Source: Aradus depressus (lineage: Eukaryota; Arthropoda; Insecta; Hemiptera; Aradidae). Taken from it: a stretch of DNA of 64,000 bases. A program made the position numbers and the translations under genes. The notes under the pieces are model-generated. The model did not search any database and had not been told where the DNA came from. It was given only the letters and a program-made list of their open reading frames with translations. The DNA lies in the NCBI GenBank assembly GCA_963662175.1, contig OY759216.1, positions 46,951,087 through 47,015,086 on the forward strand, given 5' to 3'. Shown piece after piece: positions 61,393 to 64,000 of this stretch (position 1 is its first letter; each line of letters begins with the position of its first letter).

Positions 61393-61590
61393 ATAAGTTA
61401 ATTCCATCTGGGAGGTAAAAAAACTTAACCACACCGTACTTCGGATGGGACTTTAAGCGATGGTCCCGAGCCTGTACTCCTCTAGTAGAGTTGGGTTCAT
61501 TCATGTTCACCAGAATGACGAAAGAGCGCTCTGGTAGTAGGCGATAAGACCTTGTAGTTAAAGCCCGGACATGAATCATAATAATTAACT
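61393..61590 (+). mobile_element. SINE-1 copy, 5' truncated (AACTA-type tail)
   Basis: Starts at TTAATTCCATCTGGGAGGTA, has a deletion between GAGCCTGTAC and TCCTCTAGTAGAG, and ends ATGAATCATAATAATTAACT. Confidence 0.82.
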
Positions 61591-61594
61591 ATAT

Positions 61595-62000
61595 TATGTT
61601 ACTTATACACTTTATTAACCAACATTATTTATATAAATTGGGATTTATTTTAAATTAGTTATAATTTCTCATACTAATGATTTCAATTTAGTGGATAAAT
61701 GATAGATAAACTTTTTATTGCACTAAGACAACTACCTTTATGGCAATGAGTGTTTTTTTTAGAAAATATTCTTATATATTTTTATAGTTCTATCAAATAA
61801 AATAATAGAAAAAATATCTATACATAGAATTGTAACAAATGAACAAAATAGTAAATAGTAAATAAAAAGACTAATAATAATAAATATGGACATGCTATTT
61901 AATATAAATAGTACAAACAACTAGGATACAAATACTATTCAAAATTATCCAAAACAAAATATGACTTTTGATAAAGGAAATAGTAAATGCATTTCATTCA
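61595..62000. other. AT-rich non-coding DNA
   Basis: Nothing recognised. Confidence 0.35.
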
Positions 62001-62105
62001 TTTGCATATTGCGGACACTGTTTGACCTAGGTTAACAATATTTGGGATTTAACCACTAGGTTCCATTTACAAATTTTAAAATGTCGGCTTCTAACTAGCT
62101 GCGGT
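62000..62105 (+). repeat. Diverged dispersed repeat, copy 2
   Basis: See the matching copy at 60925..61090. Confidence 0.5.
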
Positions 62106-62109
62106 ATTT

Positions 62110-63085
62110 TTGCCCGCCTGTCAACAACCCTTGGGTATTTTAGAAAACTATTTAAGTTTTATCGGTTTACATCATTTTGACCTTTCATCGTGGAAGAATG
62201 ACTGATAATCACCACCCTAGGGGGGAGATCAACCAGGTTGCAGCTTAACTGGAATGTTTTACCGATGAAAAATGTTTAAATATATATGAAGGGGAACAAC
62301 CTCACGCAAATAAAGAAAGTCTTATGCAAAATGAAAGAATGAATGGTGTAATTTTCATATGAAAATTAACGAGACCATACTTTCCATCTCACAGGGAAGA
62401 GAAAAATACGTGGAGAGAAAAAAGTGTAGTACGAGTCCAGTAGTAAGGTTCTTTTATGAATGAATATTTTCCCAGCCCTTATTTCTAAGAGCCCTTCTCA
62501 TCACAATTTAACCTCATTAACCTACATTTCTAAAGAAAAACTTCCACATTTAATTTATTTGGTTAATCGGGAGTAGAGTGTATTTTTAATCTGTTTATTA
62601 ACAGATTTAATTTTTTTTTTTTTTTCAGTTACTTCTTCATACTAAAGTGGAAAAGTTTCTGTATCATTTTGTGAGACATAAATTGTTCGCTATAGACACA
62701 GTTCATCATCATAGGAAATTGCCATAACATATTTCAATCTAACTTCATTATATTGGATCTTGTCTATTCAGGAATAATATTAAGGATATGTATGATTTCA
62801 AAATTACTGAATAAAAGGGGGGGGGGGGGGGGGGGGTAGGTTACAGAATAATTATGAAATACATTTTCAATCTAAACATTTTACGCTTTGCACATTTTTT
62901 TCACTGAAGTTAGGTAAATAACATTTTTGAGTTGCAATAGCGCCTGAAGAAGGAAAGGGGAGAGAGGGAATGGAGGAATAATTTTAGTCTTTCCCCGGAT
63001 ATCGCACGTAATCAGTTTCAGGTTAAGGTTTTTTAGTGAGCGAAATTTCAGATTAAAAATATATATGAAGAGAATGAAAGAATAG
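62110..63085. other. Non-coding stretch with a 20-G tract
   Basis: Poly-G at 62817..62836. Otherwise AT-rich with no gene recognised. Confidence 0.4.
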
Positions 63086-63089
63086 ACTA

Positions 63090-63570
63090 ATAGGTATTAA
63101 TTAGTACGTATGAAATTTTGAGTCGATGCATTCATTACGTCGTTTTTTTGATTTGAGGTCCCCTCCTTTGGTCCCCCTCTTCCTTTTGACTAATTGGACT
63201 GAAAATCAATAGGTGTCATTCTTACGGGGTTCTGGATACACATATAAAATTTCATATCGATACATTCATTAGATCTAATGGGGATTTGGAGTTGTGCTCT
63301 CCTTTTGATCCTGCCTCTTCCCTTCGGCTGATCAGCGGAAAACGAATAGGTATACATTCATTAAAACGGCAGTTATTATAGTTTGTTTGTTAAACCTCCA
63401 CCCTAATCTCCCCACTTCCCTGGTCGATTTGCCTGAAAAATACATTTTCGTGTTGATTCATTTATTTTATTGGGAGTTATCGTGTTCACAATCACTATAA
63501 TTTTTGGAATCAGGGGGTCTTGAATACAAGGTGGTCAGATTTTCCACTGAATACATACCTTCCTTATTTA
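63090..63570 (-). repeat. Family P repeat
   Basis: Reverse copy with GAAAATCAATAGGTGTCATT, ATTTCATATCGATACATTCA and TGGGAGTTATCGTGTTCACA. The 5' palindrome is lost. Confidence 0.72.
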
Positions 63571-63882
63571 TTTTTTAGTTATTTCAGAATTTTTTGGGAT
63601 TAAAGTGGGATACAATTTATAACTTTCAAAAGGATAGGTGCAGAAACGGTGGACAGTTTGTAGGCCAAGTTCGTTGGCCATCAGAGCTGTAAGGTCGACT
63701 GGTAGAGAGTAACCATCAAAACAACTTATTTGATACATGTATAAAACATTCTTATTAAATGTATCTAGTTAACCGAATTATAAGTAATTATATATTTGAT
63801 CTAAATTTAGGAATTTAAGTTTCTTCATGGCATGTTATGACTTGTTTTAAATGTGTGTGTCTAATATTTTCAAGATACAATG

Positions 63883-64000
63883 TACGAGGTGTGTTCAAAA
63901 AGTAACGGGAATTTTCGGTTTTTGAAAATAATTTTATTTATTCGTCTAAATCTATGTTATCCCCTTCAAAATAGTCACCATTAGAATTAGATATTATACA
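63883..64000 (-). mobile_element. Mariner-like element, right end, cut by the window edge
   Basis: TA followed by CGAGGTGTGTTCAAAAAGTA, then ACGGGAATTTTCGG and ATTTTATTTATTCGTC. This is the inverted counterpart of the end at 45600..45661. The element continues beyond 64000 and would read leftward. Confidence 0.8.

Overview
The window is AT-rich, intron- and transposon-dominated eukaryotic DNA, most likely from an insect or other arthropod. The evidence is a spliced KIAA1143-type gene with GT-AG introns, Jockey- and R1-clade LINE remnants, mariner and pogo remnants, tRNA-derived SINEs, and SINE tails made of the insect telomere-like pentamer CCTAA. I cannot place it more precisely from sequence alone.

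Only two host genes are convincing. A five-finger C2H2 zinc-finger protein (405 aa) is encoded on the minus strand at 5643..6860. A KIAA1143 homologue (DUF4604 family, 145 aa) runs on the plus strand in three exons (7375..7479, 7789..7903, 35919..36136). The two are head to head across 514 bp, which probably holds a shared promoter. The second KIAA1143 intron is about 28 kb and is packed with repeats. Downstream of 36.1 kb I see no host gene.

The rest is layered mobile DNA. (a) SINE-1, about 340 bp with perfect A and B boxes, has about 29 full or partial copies; some end in (CCTAA)n and others in AACTA-type tails. (b) SINE-2 has a different tRNA-like head and four copies. (c) Family P is the most abundant repeat. 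It starts with an imperfect palindrome around CTATACGAAGTATAG, has a degenerate tandem core of about 130-150 bp units, and ends in CTGGGGAAGTA plus a small hairpin. (d) Penelope-like element (PLE) remnants occur as inverted terminal-repeat pairs; one keeps a GIY-YIG endonuclease fragment. (e) A complete, young, non-autonomous LTR retrotransposon lies at 50102..55243 with 99 percent-plus identical LTRs and a single gag-like coiled-coil ORF. (f) There are truncated R1 and Jockey LINEs with target-site duplications, a pogo remnant, two mariner ends, a long-inverted-repeat element, a MITE, two minisatellites (60 and 75 bp) and many long poly-G/poly-C tracts.

The most interesting signal is in the PLE terminal repeats. 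Two unrelated-looking families both carry the hammerhead ribozyme core (CTGANGA, a hairpin stem II, GAAA, a tiny self-complementary stem III, then UH). The copy at 10972..11010 also has a perfect 5-bp stem I. Both families share one extra U after CTGANGA. The motifs sit in long, nearly perfect palindromes (137-bp and 224-bp arms), so a transcript would hold a ribozyme on each strand of one hairpin.
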